A stretch of 64,000 nucleotides of DNA, taken from assembly GCA_027475525.1 (NCBI GenBank), contig JAMWFC010000055.1, forward strand, positions 1,654,212 through 1,718,211, written 5' to 3'. Below the pieces are notes generated by a model. The model was not told the DNA's origin. It searched no databases and saw only the letters and a program-made list of their open reading frames with translations. The translations under genes were made by a program, and so were the position numbers. This DNA is from Macrolepiota albuminosa. Lineage: Eukaryota; Basidiomycota; Agaricomycetes; Agaricales; Agaricaceae. Positions 22,963-33,245 of this stretch are shown here, piece by piece. The stretch's first letter is position 1. Each line of letters begins with the position of its first letter.

Positions 22963-24119
22963 TCAAAATTGGTGCCACGACTCCTGATCTTCTTCACGTT
23001 CGGCCAAGTATCGTTTCTTCGAGATCCTTCTCTCTTGCCTCACGGTCAGGCGTATCGAATATCTTGACAACAGCTGCAAAACGAGCAACGTATTCGCCAG
23101 TGAGTAACCAACACACATAATCGCAGAAATCCTCCACGACTCTTACCTTACTCAGTTCAGTAGAAGGTGCAAGCCCTGGAAAATCTTTGGTAGCGTACAC
23201 TCTGAATGGACCCCCGTAGACCTCTGTCTGGGCAGTCGATTTCATCCCTGGGACTTTCAGCGATGATATATCAAAAATTCGATAGCGAAGAATGAAGGTT
23301 CCCTCGCGCTGCAAGGCCAGATCCTGTGCGACTGACATAAGTAATTTCGTTGGCACACAAAGTGGACAGTGTTCCTTGAAAGACAAACATGACTGCTTTT
23401 CCGCCCTCATAATCCACAAGGAGTGGCTCGGTGACTTTTTCTCCGAATATTGCTTCGGTCGCCTTTGATGACTCCGTGATAGGGTAGCCATCAACACAAT
23501 GGATTGCATTCTCCGAATTCACAGCGAGGAGCGCAGGACGGGTTGTCTCTGAAGTTGCGAAACGGGATCCACATGTGGATACCGAGCTCAAAGTATTGTC
23601 CCAAACCCATTCGGGTACCGGGAACAAATCCACTGCGCACACAAGACCAGCAGTTTCTACATCCCTAGAACGGTCTTCTGTCTAATGAATGTTATCTACA
23701 GATCAAAGAATACCGAAGACGAGCCTGTAATCAGATATTTCGGTCTCTATCTGTTCTGGAGTGCCAAAATTCTGGACTCGGAACAAACGGAGAATCACAA
23801 CAGGAGGTGGATCGAGTGGACGTCGATCCACTCTTGCAAACCTTTGCTCGTACGTTAAATCGTCAATCCCCGAGGGATGAACCAATACTTACTTTCTGCC
23901 CACGTCTGCCTTTTGCAATTCTTGCAGCACGACTCGTATAGGCTGATTAGCGAATCTACCACTACCGAAGAGAATAATCTGGCCGCTGATAAATTCCACT
24001 GCGCCGATAGCTGGAGACACATCCGTCGCAGAACCGTCGTGAGTGGCGTGCATGCCTTGAATCTTGATGAAAGACGCGAAGACAAGTAGCAATAAAGTGA
24101 GAGTGAATCTGAGGACCAT
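22963..24119 (-). CDS. Velvet-domain transcriptional regulator (VelB/VosA-like), five exons
   Basis: Exons, read on the minus strand, are 24119-23893, 23841-23721, 23681-23385, 23323-23147 and 23073-22963, giving 310 aa in phase. Velvet landmarks appear in order: QELQKADVGRK (about residue 65), VDRRPLDPPPVVILRLF (about 79), CAVDLFPVP, YPITESSKATEA, EGTFILRYRIFD, GGPFRVYATKDFPGL and LSRYSIRLTVRQERR near the C-terminus. Velvet proteins are nuclear, NF-kB-fold DNA-binding regulators of development and secondary metabolism. Introns 1 and 4 (51 and 73 nt) are firm. Intron 2 (39 nt) is short. For intron 3 the GT at 23384 drops a Val-Phe-Gln that would match the family better, so its donor is uncertain. 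The first 22 residues look like a signal peptide, which is odd for a nuclear factor; Met23 may be the real start. The subfamily was not resolved. Confidence 0.85.
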
Positions 24120-24820
24120 TTCAAACCCTATTATACTGATCGAGTGTTACCATAATTCATTCAATGATCCTTGTTATTTCCAAGTATATCAATGCGCAGA
24201 TCATAAAAAACGCATATATGATCAAACGGGAGGACAGATTTTTCGAGATCAAAGCACGGTTTCCGGCATCGGGTTTCTCACCCGTCAATTTAGCTTTGAC
24301 ATGATAATGAAATTTCATGGCAACGAGTTCAATAGAAGCGAATACGATAACTAATACTAGTCAGGACTGCGAAACGCATTGATCATTTTTAATCATCATA
24401 CTATCGGATACATCGATTTCACAGACGTGTAAAGTGCTTCTAAGAAGAGAGGTACAATGAGGCAGGTCATGCGATACTTGCTGAGGTAGTGATAGGACAA
24501 ACACACAACAGAAGGACGTTCGGGAGAACTTGAACGGCCGTAATGAGCCAGATAGTCCCAGGTTATCTGCAGAAGAGTTACGTAGACCTGTGAGATGTGA
24601 ACGAGGTTCCAATGCGTGTATCCGTCTTTGAGCATTTCATAGTCCTGATCCTTGAGTTGATCTAGGGAGCACGAAAACCATTTACTTCACGAAGAAGAGT
24701 CGAGGCTACATGATGAGAATTCGCCGAAGTCAATGAATTTAAATATGATTGGATACGAGAGGTTATGTATAGTGGTCATCTACAAAAATGATCAGTGTTT
24801 GCCCAGGTTAATTACACATT
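24120..24820. other. Upstream flank of the velvet gene, no gene seen
   Basis: Only short ORFs occur (24361-24635 minus, 24064-24354 plus), with no family resemblance. This stretch probably holds the velvet promoter and 5' leader. Confidence 0.4.
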
Positions 24821-24835
24821 ATTACTTATCACCGA

Positions 24836-25010
24836 CACTTCAGGAAATCCCTGGAGTTTCTTGAGAAAAAGCTGTTAGAAACATGTTATGTAATTTTTAA
24901 CTTGTTGCATTTTGAAACCTGATGTACACTTCAGGAAATCCCTTGAGTTTCTTGAGAAAAAACTGTGAGAAATATGTTATGTAATTTCTAACTTGTTTTT
25001 CTCAAGTTTT
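24836..25010. repeat. Diverged tandem duplication, 91-bp period
   Basis: CACTTCAGGAAATCCC starts at 24836 and again at 24927. Both are followed by a GAGTTTCTTGAGAAAAA block and an ATGTTATGTAATTT block. The copies differ at several bases, so this is an old, genuine duplication, unlike the 77-bp ones. Confidence 0.8.
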
Positions 25011-25305
25011 ACATAAAATCTGTTTGGAAAAACAGGGGGAAAAGTCAAAGATTCTCAATGGTTTCTCTTGAAATTAAGGAAATTTTTTTCTTTCAAGTAT
25101 TCCTGAGATACAGATAAATCTCGAGATGATCTGTGAGATTTGCTCAATGTGCCTATAGAACCTATTAGAAGATATCCAACTAGCCACTACTTGAGGTAGT
25201 ACTACCAAACTTTGTTTAAGTCTTTGTTAGTCTTCTGGTCATACAGAGATGTGGTGAGATAACAAGTAAAAGCTGGGCTACAATGTCAAGCATGGCCTGA
25301 CTGTA

Positions 25306-25748
25306 AGAGGAACACTTAACATCTGCAGAACTCTTTCCACAGAGCCAGCAAGTGCTAGTGGCAAGTGGGAGTTGAGTGAGCATAGAGGCAGGCAAGAGTC
25401 AGGTGAGGGACCAGCAAGGCTAACTGAGTGGCCTGGGAATATTGTATCTACAGACCACCTTTATATACTACATTAGTAGCTGCACTATTACTAATACTAT
25501 AAGAAGAATGCTTAACATCTGTAGAACTCCTTCCACAGAGCCAGCAGATGCCAGTGACAAGTGGGAGTTGAGTGAGTGTAGAGGCAGGCAGGAGTCAGGT
25601 GAGGGACCAGCAAGGCTAACCAAGTAGTCAGACATTGCTAAAGAGCTTACAGTAGGTTCAGTGTGTAGGCCAGAAGAACACTGCTATTCTATCTACAGGC
25701 TGCCTTCAAAAACTACATTGGTAGCTGCACTATTACTAATACTATTTA
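25306..25748. repeat. Diverged tandem duplication, about 195-bp period
   Basis: Two units start near 25306 and 25502, each with a CTTAACATCTG block, a CCACAGAGCCAGCA block, a GAGGGACCAGCAAGGCTAAC block and a CTGCACTATTACTAATACTA end. They differ by scattered substitutions. No protein is implied. Confidence 0.75.
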
Positions 25749-26200
25749 CTAATTGGGCCCTGTTATATAAGGAGTATGACTAACAATAATTGATGCTGAG
25801 TAAAGTTCATGCATATGTATGACTCATCAAGGCTGACTACTAGAAGACAGAAGGAGATAGGGCAGGCTGAGTGGTCATTTGAATGTGCTAAGAGTAGGCA
25901 TGTTGTTGGACTAAGCTCAGAATAGGGTTGGGCACAGTTTAGAGACCAGTCCCCTGACACTATTTAACTAATTGAGCCCCAGTATGTAATGGAGTATAAC
26001 TAACAATAATCAATGCTAAGTAAGATTCATGCATATAACTCAACAAGGCTAACTGCTAGAAGACAGAAGGGAATAGGGCAGGCCAAATAGTTGTTTGGAT
26101 GTGCTAAGAGGAAGCACATCATCAGACTAAACTTGGAATAGAGTTGGATATGGTCCAGAGACTGGTCTCCTGACACTGATTAACTATGTTATATGCCATA
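25749..26200. repeat. Diverged tandem duplication, about 220-bp period
   Basis: Two units each start near a TTGGGCCC/TTGAGCCCC block (25755, 25970) and contain ATAACTAACAATAAT-like, AGAAGACAGAAGG and CCTGACACT blocks. The second unit's right half is one arm of the hairpin at 26081-26298. Confidence 0.7.
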
Positions 26201-26298
26201 AATGTCAGGAGACTGGTCTTTGAACTGTATCCAACTCTACTTCAAGCTTAGTCTAATGATATGTTCTGCTCCTAGCAGATCCAAACAGCTGCTTGGCC
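26081..26298. repeat. Long imperfect inverted repeat
   Basis: The left arm is 26081-26174 and the right arm 26204-26298, about 94 bp each with a loop near 29 bp. Matching pairs include GGCCAAATAGTTGTTTGGAT against the reverse complement of ATCCAAACAGCTGCTTGGCC, and AGAGTTGGATA against TATCCAACTCT. It could form a hairpin transcript or be two head-to-head repeat units. Confidence 0.7.
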
Positions 26299-26622
26299 TA
26301 TTTTTTGTTCAAAGATGTCTACAATGACTTCTGAAAACTCTATGAGCAGTGGTGGAATAGGGAAGTGACTGTATACTAAGGATAGTATCAGCAGAACATG
26401 CAATCAGTGGTGCAGATGTCAGGTTCTACTGATGATGAAGGCTTTCAATTGCAAGCGGTGATGATGCCCAAAAGTATATTGTAGTACTTGGTTGCAAGAA
26501 GTACTGATAGTTCTAGGGCTTTCTTGAAGTCTTAGAAAGTGACCTCTAATCCACACTTGATGATAAGGTTGATGTATTGGGTGCTTCACAGAATATCAAA
26601 TATCCTGATGGGCAGAAGAAGG

Positions 26623-26765
26623 TTCTCAATAAACTCCAGCCTAAGTAGTTCACTCCCTGGGAACCACTGAGCCTTTGTCTACCAATAGACTTCCAATAAG
26701 AGGTGTTCAATAAACTCTAGCCTAGGTGATTCACTCCCTGGGAACCACTGAGCCTTTGCCTATCA
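26623..26765. repeat. Diverged tandem duplication, about 84-bp period
   Basis: TTCACTCCCTGGGAACCACT followed by GAGCCTTTG occurs twice, at about 26649 and 26731. Each is preceded by AATAAACTC[CT]AGCCTA. Nothing else is recognised between 26300 and 27270. Confidence 0.75.
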
Positions 26766-27273
26766 AATGCCTGGTTATTCTCTACTCTACTTGGACTATT
26801 TATACTAATTTTCCAGTGCACAGACCACCAGATCACATGACTTTTTGCTCTTGACCTCCCAGCATTCCTGACCTAATTTGTTGTTCCATTTTCCATTTTG
26901 GTGATGCATGTTTCAGTGCCACCATTCCATTCATCCCTCCCTTCCTCCATTCAATGCATGTGCCACCATTCTATTCATCTCTTTTGACATCCCTCCATGC
27001 TTCTTTCCCTTTCCCCTTTCAGTCATATCAAATTGGGCATTGTCAGATCAGATCTTGATCTAGATCATCACAATTTGATCCCCTTTTGTCATCTCTGCCA
27101 GCTCCCATGCTTCCCCTCCCCATAACAGTGGTTGGACTATTGTTGAGTTGATAGCTTGAGCTGGTCCCTGCCCTTTGTTCTGTACTGTCTGTGTATTTAT
27201 TGGGGTGTTTTTGGAGATATAATTTGTTTAGACTGCTACCAGGAGGCTTACAGTTTTCAGCCCATAATTACAG

Positions 27274-27427
27274 TGGCTCAAAAAACTGTCTCAATGTTTC
27301 ATACTTTTTGAAAGATGACATTGGCATGAAGGATGGGAAGTACATAAAATTGGCTCAAAAAACTGTCCCAATGTTTCATACTTTTTGAAAGATGACATTG
27401 GCATGAAGGATGGGAAGTACATAAAAT
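27274..27427. repeat. 77-bp tandem duplication in the Tc1 left end
   Basis: TGGCTCAAAAAACTGTC starts at 27274 and again at 27351. The units differ at one base (TCTCAATG against TCCCAATG). The right terminal repeat has no such duplication. The 77-bp offset equals that of six other duplications in the window, so an assembly join is likely. Confidence 0.85.
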
Positions 27428-27744
27428 TCTGATTAAATCATGTAAAATACTATGGCATTGTAGCTACAAAATGAATCTAGGTTTCTGTAATCAAGATCAA
27501 AACTGATGGAGCAATAGCCATTTTAAAATATTCACTCATTGGGACAGTTTTTTGAGCATCTCTAATTTTTCAGGTTTATCCCTATTTTACTCAGAAATAA
27601 AGAGTAAGTTGCATGTGGAAATATAAACAAAGTCATGTGACCATGTTTAGATATATTTGGGAGTAGTTCAAGCTGGTTGAACCACATCTTGACCTTCAAC
27701 CACTATCATGAAACCCATTCCTTCTGCACAACACTCTACTGTTG

Positions 27745-28726
27745 TTTCTCTTCTTGCTCAAGGGTATTCTCTGGTCAGATTGGGGCTCAAACTGGTCTAA
27801 AGAAGTCTACTACTAGGAGGATTGGTAGAGAGTTGGAGATGGACAAGGAAAACCATCCTGGAGGCCATCCTGCTAAGCTTACTCCATGTGATAAACAGGC
27901 TATTGTTCGACAAATCTCAACTGGGAGACTTGATACAGCTGTCCAGGCCACTAATTTTATCAACAACATCATTTCCAACCCTGTCTCTTTCAAGACTGTC
28001 TGGAATGTGTTGAAGGAGGAGGGGTATTGGTCTGCTACCAAGAGAAAAGTTCCTATGCTCAAAGCTAAACATTGACAACTACAGCTTAAATGGGCTCAGA
28101 AGCATCAGAACTAGACTATAGAGGACTAGAAAAGGGTGTTGTGGACAGATGAGACAAAGATTAACAGGATTGGGTCAGATGGGAAGCAGTATGTGTGAAA
28201 GCTACAAGGAGAAGACATTTCAGACTGAACAACTACACCTACTGTGAAGCATGGAGGAGGGAATAATCTCATGGTATGGGGCTGTATGAGTTGAAATGGG
28301 GTAGAAAAGCTTGTAGAGGTGGTGGGGATCATGAATGCAGAGCAGTACTGTGAAATTTTAGATGATGGAGCAAAGGAGAACTTTGAGAAGTTGGAGATGA
28401 AGGAAAGTGCTCACTACTTTCAACAGGACAATGACTCCAAACACAACTCCAAGAGGGCTGACAAGTGGTTTGAGGACAACAACTTTAATGTTCTTTGGTG
28501 GCCAGCCCAATCCCCTGATCTCTATCCTATTGAACATCTCTGGGAGTACCTCAAAGAGCAACTTAGGCAATATGAAACACCTCCTTATGGTGTGTATGAA
28601 TTATGGGAGAGGGTTGCAAAAGAGTGGGATGAAATACCACCAGAGGTATGCCAAAGACTAATAGAAAGCATGCTTAGAAGGATTCAAGCAGTTATCAAGG
28701 CAAATGGAGGACATACAAAGTACTAG
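27745..28726 (+). pseudogene. Tc1-type transposase, broken by in-frame stops
   Basis: The N-terminal part (to 28075) has a helix-turn-helix region with GLKKSTTRRIGRELE and KTVWNVLKEEGYW. The catalytic part has LWTDETKINR near 28141 (first Asp), then YFQQDNDSKHNSKRADKWFE near 28419 (second Asp), and IEHLWEYLK near 28530 (Glu). I count 34 residues between the last two, so it is DD34E, the Tc1 subgroup. About six stops (near 28073, 28111, 28126, 28197, 28223, 28291) are all TGA or TAG. An intact relative would cut and paste the transposon at TA. Confidence 0.88.
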
Positions 28727-28758
28727 ATACTAAAATTAGAGATGCTCAAAAAACTGTC

Positions 28759-28763
28759 CCAAT
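28759..28763. other. Target-site duplication CCAAT of the chromovirus (left)
   Basis: CCAAT at 28759-28763 and 40616-40620 flanks the chromovirus. Joining the two Tc1 halves through one CCAAT gives the sequence seen in the other terminal repeat of the transposon (about 27530, reversed). Confidence 0.85.
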
Positions 28764-29509
28764 TGTCAGGTTCCGCTGAGTCGGGGGCTTTCCGGGAAAG
28801 CAATCGCCCTTACGATGCGGACTTGACCTACGGATACTCGGGTGTCTGGAACTCCGGGGCTAAGACTCCGGGGTTCAAGACATGGACAGGGGCAGTCCTG
28901 GGAGAGGGGACTTGGTCTGGGGGTTTTGGGTTGTGAGTAGCTGGGGGATTCGGGATGGAGGTCGAGTTGTGAACCGGGGGTTCTAAGACGAGACCAAGTT
29001 AGTAAGTAAAGTCGCGAAGTGCGTACCAATCTTTAGAGCACGTGAGTATTCATTCAAGCATGCCAGTCAAAGCGTGCCAGTCAATGCGTACCAGTCAAAC
29101 AGAGGGCACGCAACAATCCAAGTAAAGCAAATATAAACAGTGTAACAGTGTAATATCAAGACTAACAAATACAATGGGGGACTACACTATAAGTACTACA
29201 GGACTGGGTCTCGGGATTCTGGGGTGTCTGGGATGGGTTCCAGGGGTCATTGAGTAGCGGGCAGGGACTGTATACTGGGATCGCGCGTGTGGGGCGCACG
29301 ATCAATTGGCATGGAGGGAGCCGTGATGCGTGATGTGCGTGATCCAATCGTTGATCGGGGCTGGTGGCGGCTGATGGCGGTCCTTGATGCGCATGATGGC
29401 AGTGTCGGTAGTTGTGATGGCGGGGCGTGTCCTGTGGGGTCGGAGGGAGGGTCCCGGATGGTGTTCCGGGGGTGTCTCAGAGTGGGTCCAGAGGGGAGGG
29501 GTCGTGACA
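28764..29509 (-). repeat. 3' LTR of the chromovirus (746 bp)
   Basis: On the plus strand it begins TGTCAGGTTCCGCTGAGTCG and ends GGTCGTGACA. A purine-rich tract on the minus strand (positions 29510-29519) abuts it, as expected at the 3' LTR. The antisense gene starts 128 bp outside it, so the LTR may also act as a promoter toward the element's interior. Confidence 0.9.
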
Positions 29510-29636
29510 TCACCCCCCCTCAGCGCCGAGACCCTCCAAGGCGCGCATAATCGGTGGTCCGGACCGGGGTCCAACCATGGGATCCGGCATGTGACCTGCC
29601 ACGTATTGAAAAAAAATTTTACCGTCAAACTCAACC

Positions 29637-31350
29637 ATGTTGCATACACCGACACATTCCCTGATGCCCCCACACACTAACAAGGTCGTGCCCCTCATGG
29701 CCTGGGAAGCCTGGGACGTGCGGTACCGAGCTCGCCTCAACCAGGAGCGTGTGGCGGAGCTCGTTCGGCAACGTGAGTGCTTCCCACGTCGTCTGCCTGT
29801 CTCAGCTGACCTTCCTATTCCAGAACAACTCAGTAATCCTGTCCCGGAAGCGGGTCCCAGTCAGCACCTGGAGCCTGCTCCTGATGCGGGCCCTAGTGCC
29901 CTTCTGGAGTCCTGCCTGAGTCGTCCCACGCCTACCTTTGCACGGATGACTGTCCGCCCTCCCCGTCCTCAACCCCCTCCCCGCCCTAGACTGCCCGCCC
30001 CCCGCTTTTGTCGTTCCAGGATGGCGATAGGGGCCATATCCAAGGTCCTGGAGGATCAACGTATTGCGTGGGCGGACGCAATGCAGGAGCAGTTTGGGGA
30101 GGCCCTGGAGAGGCCCTGGGGTCTACCTCCCCACGCCTGATGCGTAGGCAACCTGATGCGTAGGCAATGGACCGGTGAGTGCTGTCTTACCTTGGATCTC
30201 GTTGCTGACTCTGGCATAGTGTCTGCACTGTGCTCGGCAGGTGGTCCCCTGCCTGTTTGAGATCCCGGGTCCCTTGTACTGCTGGGACACGTCCGTGTGT
30301 GAGGCGTGCTGCCTCAACCACGAGCGATGTTCCGTGTCGGTGCTGTGTAGGGCCCGCTGTGTCTCTTAGGAGCAGGGGTGGCCACTGAGGGGGGTCACCC
30401 GGAGGATGGAGGTCGAGGAGCGAGACTGGGTGGTGGAGCCGGTGGGGGAGGGGTGGCTGCGGTGGGTCCAGGGGGGTCGGGGAGCGGAGGTGCCAATCGG
30501 GTGGGGGGCTGGGGCCGGCCTGTGGTCCTTATCACGCGCTGTGTGACCCGGGCCGGGGGGCGCCCTGATAAGGGGAAGCAGCAGGTGTTGCCAAGCCCTT
30601 TCCCAGAGCCTTTGAAGAGGGCACGTCTGCCCTCCGAGACCCCGCCCCCGGTTTCCCCACCACGCCTCTCTCCGGCGGTGTTCTTCCCCTTGTCTCAGGG
30701 GCCCCAAGATATCAACGTCAGAGTTTGGGCCGGGCAGGAGCAGGGGGGCCAGGAGGGGGAGGAGGCGGCGGTCCTGAGGGGTCTGGAGGGGGATCAGGAG
30801 GCCATGCTCCGGGATCTGGAGGGGGAGGAGGCGGTGGTCCTGAGGAGTCTGGAGGGGGATCAGGAGGCCATGCTCCGGGATCTGGAGGGGGCCAGGGTTG
30901 CTCGGGGGGAAGCGGAGGCTGAGTTGGAGGCCTTGAGGGCGAGGTTGGGGCAGGGGGTGGGGTTCCCGGAGGGGCTGGTGGAGGCTGTGCATCAGGACGT
31001 GGTGGTTACCTGCATGGCCTCACTGAGTGAGTATTTCCTCCCCCAGACTTGGCGTCCTACTGACACCCACAGGCTGGGCCCGAGAGCACCGTCTGCTCCT
31101 GGACAGGGTGGCCGTGGCACTTGCGGCGCTGCAGGAGGGGCAGCACCCAGAAGTGACAACCCCCGGGATGGAGCGGGGCCTCGATTTGCTGGGGCGGGTG
31201 GTGTCGGCACACCGGCGGAGGAATGTGCCTACCCCCAGCTCTTGGTTCGAAAGGGTCCTGGATGAGGGTGAGCCTCTCCCATCCTGGGAGCAGTTGGCGG
31301 AGGAGGTACTGCGGGAGCATGGTCCAGTGGAGATGGGGGAGGGGTTCTGA
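29637..31350 (+). pseudogene. Antisense accessory gene of chromovirus copy 1, broken
   Basis: This is homologous exon by exon to 61911-63655. Exon 1 is 29637-29772, with introns at 29773-29823, 30175-30219 and 31027-31072. The conserved parts are TNKVVPLMAWEAWDVRYR, VPEAGPS, WADAMQEQFGEALERPWGLP, the cysteine block CLHCARQVVPC...CEACCLNHERC, RPVVLITR, a KGKQQ...PLKRAR basic pair and RRRNVPTPSSWFERVLDEGE. It is damaged by a TGA at 30138-30140 (Trp in copy 2), a 16-bp duplication near 30136-30168, a TAG at 30367-30369 and a lost acceptor (GG for AG) near 30519. It lies opposite to the pol genes. Confidence 0.85.
30750..30895 (+). repeat. 66-bp coding repeat (22 residues) in antisense gene copy 1
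   Basis: GGATCAGGAGGCCATGCTCC occurs at 30791 and 30857. The unit encodes a 22-residue acidic, Leu-rich segment (GDQEAMLRDLEGEEAV), a likely coiled coil. Copy 2 has a single, different version, so the array expanded in this lineage. The 66-bp period separates it from the 77-bp artefacts. Confidence 0.75.
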
Positions 31351-31665
31351 GGCTGGCCAGGGGAGGGAGGGAGCGAGGGCCAGTAGTCTTCTTTTTCTTT
31401 TTCTTGTCTTTATTCGCCTGTTGTTTCTTGTTCTGGCCTGATACCGTAAATATTGTAACTGTAGAAAAATATATATACTTGGTCTCCTGGGGTCAACGGG
31501 AAGTGTGAGTAAGGGGGGCAAAAGAAACCGGGAAGAACACCTTGCCCAGACTCCAGGACACTACTATGAAAAGGTACTAAAAAAGAGTAAGATCTAGAAA
31601 GGGAAAGCAGAAAGTATACATGGGAGTTGAATCCCTACTGAGCTCAGAGACGGGGGTTACGCCTA
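31351..31665. other. Convergent intergenic stretch in the chromovirus
   Basis: This lies between the antisense gene stop and the pol stop. It holds a T-rich run (31388-31410) and an AAAAATATATATAC stretch that could serve as 3' processing signals. No ORF is supported. The matching stretch in copy 2 is 63656-63921. Confidence 0.5.
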
Positions 31666-33242
31666 CTACTGCCGTCTGTGAGTCTTGCGCCCAGGAAGGT
31701 TGTTTCCTGGGTGCCGTTGTTGGAAGTCCCGGAGTTTGTTGAGGGCGCTCTTGAGGTTTCGGCGCGGTTCCCAAGTGTCGTCTTCTGGGCCATATCCCTT
31801 CCACCGTACGAGGAAGTGGGGTCGTCCACGAATATTCCGGGAGTCGAGAATGTCTTCAACTTCGTAGTGGTACTCATCCTCAACCTCGACCAGGGGAGGG
31901 GGCTCGGAGCGTCGTTTGGGGAAGGGATCCGGGGGGTGTCGTTCTAAGAGGCAGACGTGGAATACCGGGTGCAGACCTTTTAGTCCCGGGGGAAGCTTGA
32001 TCTTGTAGGTATGGGATGAGACCTTCTTCAAAATTTTGAACGGGCTGAGGCGCTTGTGATCGAGTTTTGGGGAGGGCCGGCAGGTGCGGAGGTGGCGTCG
32101 ATCTAACCATACCTTTGTCCCGGGGGCCCAGTCGGGGGTGTCTTCCCATTTCCGGTTGGCGTGTTTCGCATAGGCCTGGTTTGTGGTGTCGATCTCCTCC
32201 CAGAGAAACTCGTGGAGGGACTGGAGATCCCGGGCGACCTTGTGGGCAGCATGCAACGGGATGTCCCAGAGCGAGAGTGTCAGTCGGGGGTGGTACCCTT
32301 TGTTGGCAAAGAAGGGGGAAACCCTGGTGGCAGAGTGCGGCGTGTTGTTGTAGGTGAACTCGGCCAGGGGGAGCTCGGCGTGCCAGTCGTCCTGCAAGTA
32401 GTTGACGTACAGTCGGAGGTACTGCTCAAGAGACTGATTGACCCTTTTGGTTTGGCCGTCGGTTTCGGGGTGGTAGGTGGTAGAGAGGTTAGTCTTTACT
32501 TCAAGTGCCTTACACAGGGAAGTCCAAAACTTGGACACAAAGAGGGGGCCACGGTCGGAGACGATGTCGTCCGGGAGTCCATGTTTGGCGAAGACGTGCT
32601 CGAGGAACAGCCGGGCGAAGTCCGGGGCGGTATCCGTGGTGTGGCAGGGTAGGAAGATGCCCTGTTTGGTTAGCCTGCACACAACGACGAGAATGGCATC
32701 GAACCCTTCAGATTCCGGGAGTTCGACGATGTGGTCCAGAGATATGGAGGACCAGGGGCGTCGCCCGACTGGCAGGGGTTTCAGGAGTCCGTATGGTTGG
32801 TGTCAGGGGACCTTGGCCCGGAGGCAGGGTTTGCATGATCGAATGTAACGGGTCACATCCTTCTTCAACCCTGGCCAAAAGTAAGTCCGGGAGATAAGCT
32901 GGAGGGTCTTACGTATTCCAGGATGTCCCCGGAGCTTGTGGTCGTGGTGTTGGCAGAGGACATCGTAGCGGAGTCAGGTGTGATCTGGAACGTAGATGCG
33001 GCCATCCCGGAGGAGGAGTTTTTTGTCAGGGGATAAGGAGAAGGCGGGGTCCTGGTCGGTTCCGTCGGGGGGTTGCGGGGGTCGTGATCGGTGAAGTACT
33101 TGTCTCGGGGGGCGCAGCGGATCTGGCTCAGGGTCCCTTTGTCGTTTAAGATCAGTACGGCATTCAGATATTCGGGAGGAATCACTACACGATGATTGAA
33201 CGCATTGCGTTCCGCCTCGAATGACTTCTTGGGATAGACGTC
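31666..33242 (-). pseudogene. Integrase with chromodomain (chromovirus copy 1)
   Basis: The frame 32682-31666 covers the integrase core ([15 protein letters not shown] with the second Asp, [16 protein letters not shown] with the Glu region), [14 protein letters not shown], the integrase tail ([27 protein letters not shown]) and a C-terminal chromodomain ([27 protein letters not shown]). Chromodomains can guide integration to marked chromatin. The N-terminal zinc part (33185-32865) is in another frame, so at least one frameshift lies near 32680-32870. A TGA at 33243-33245 (Arg expected) separates it from RNase H. Confidence 0.88.
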
Positions 33243-33245
33243 TGG

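Noticed and set aside
24836..25010. Tandem duplication grouped with the 77-bp set
   Set aside because: Its period is 91 bp and the units have diverged, so it is an old real duplication rather than an assembly join.
30378..31265. 295-aa Gly-rich ORF read as one unspliced protein
   Set aside because: Comparison with copy 2 shows exon and intron parts; the Gly-rich beginning is out of frame with the conserved cysteine exon.
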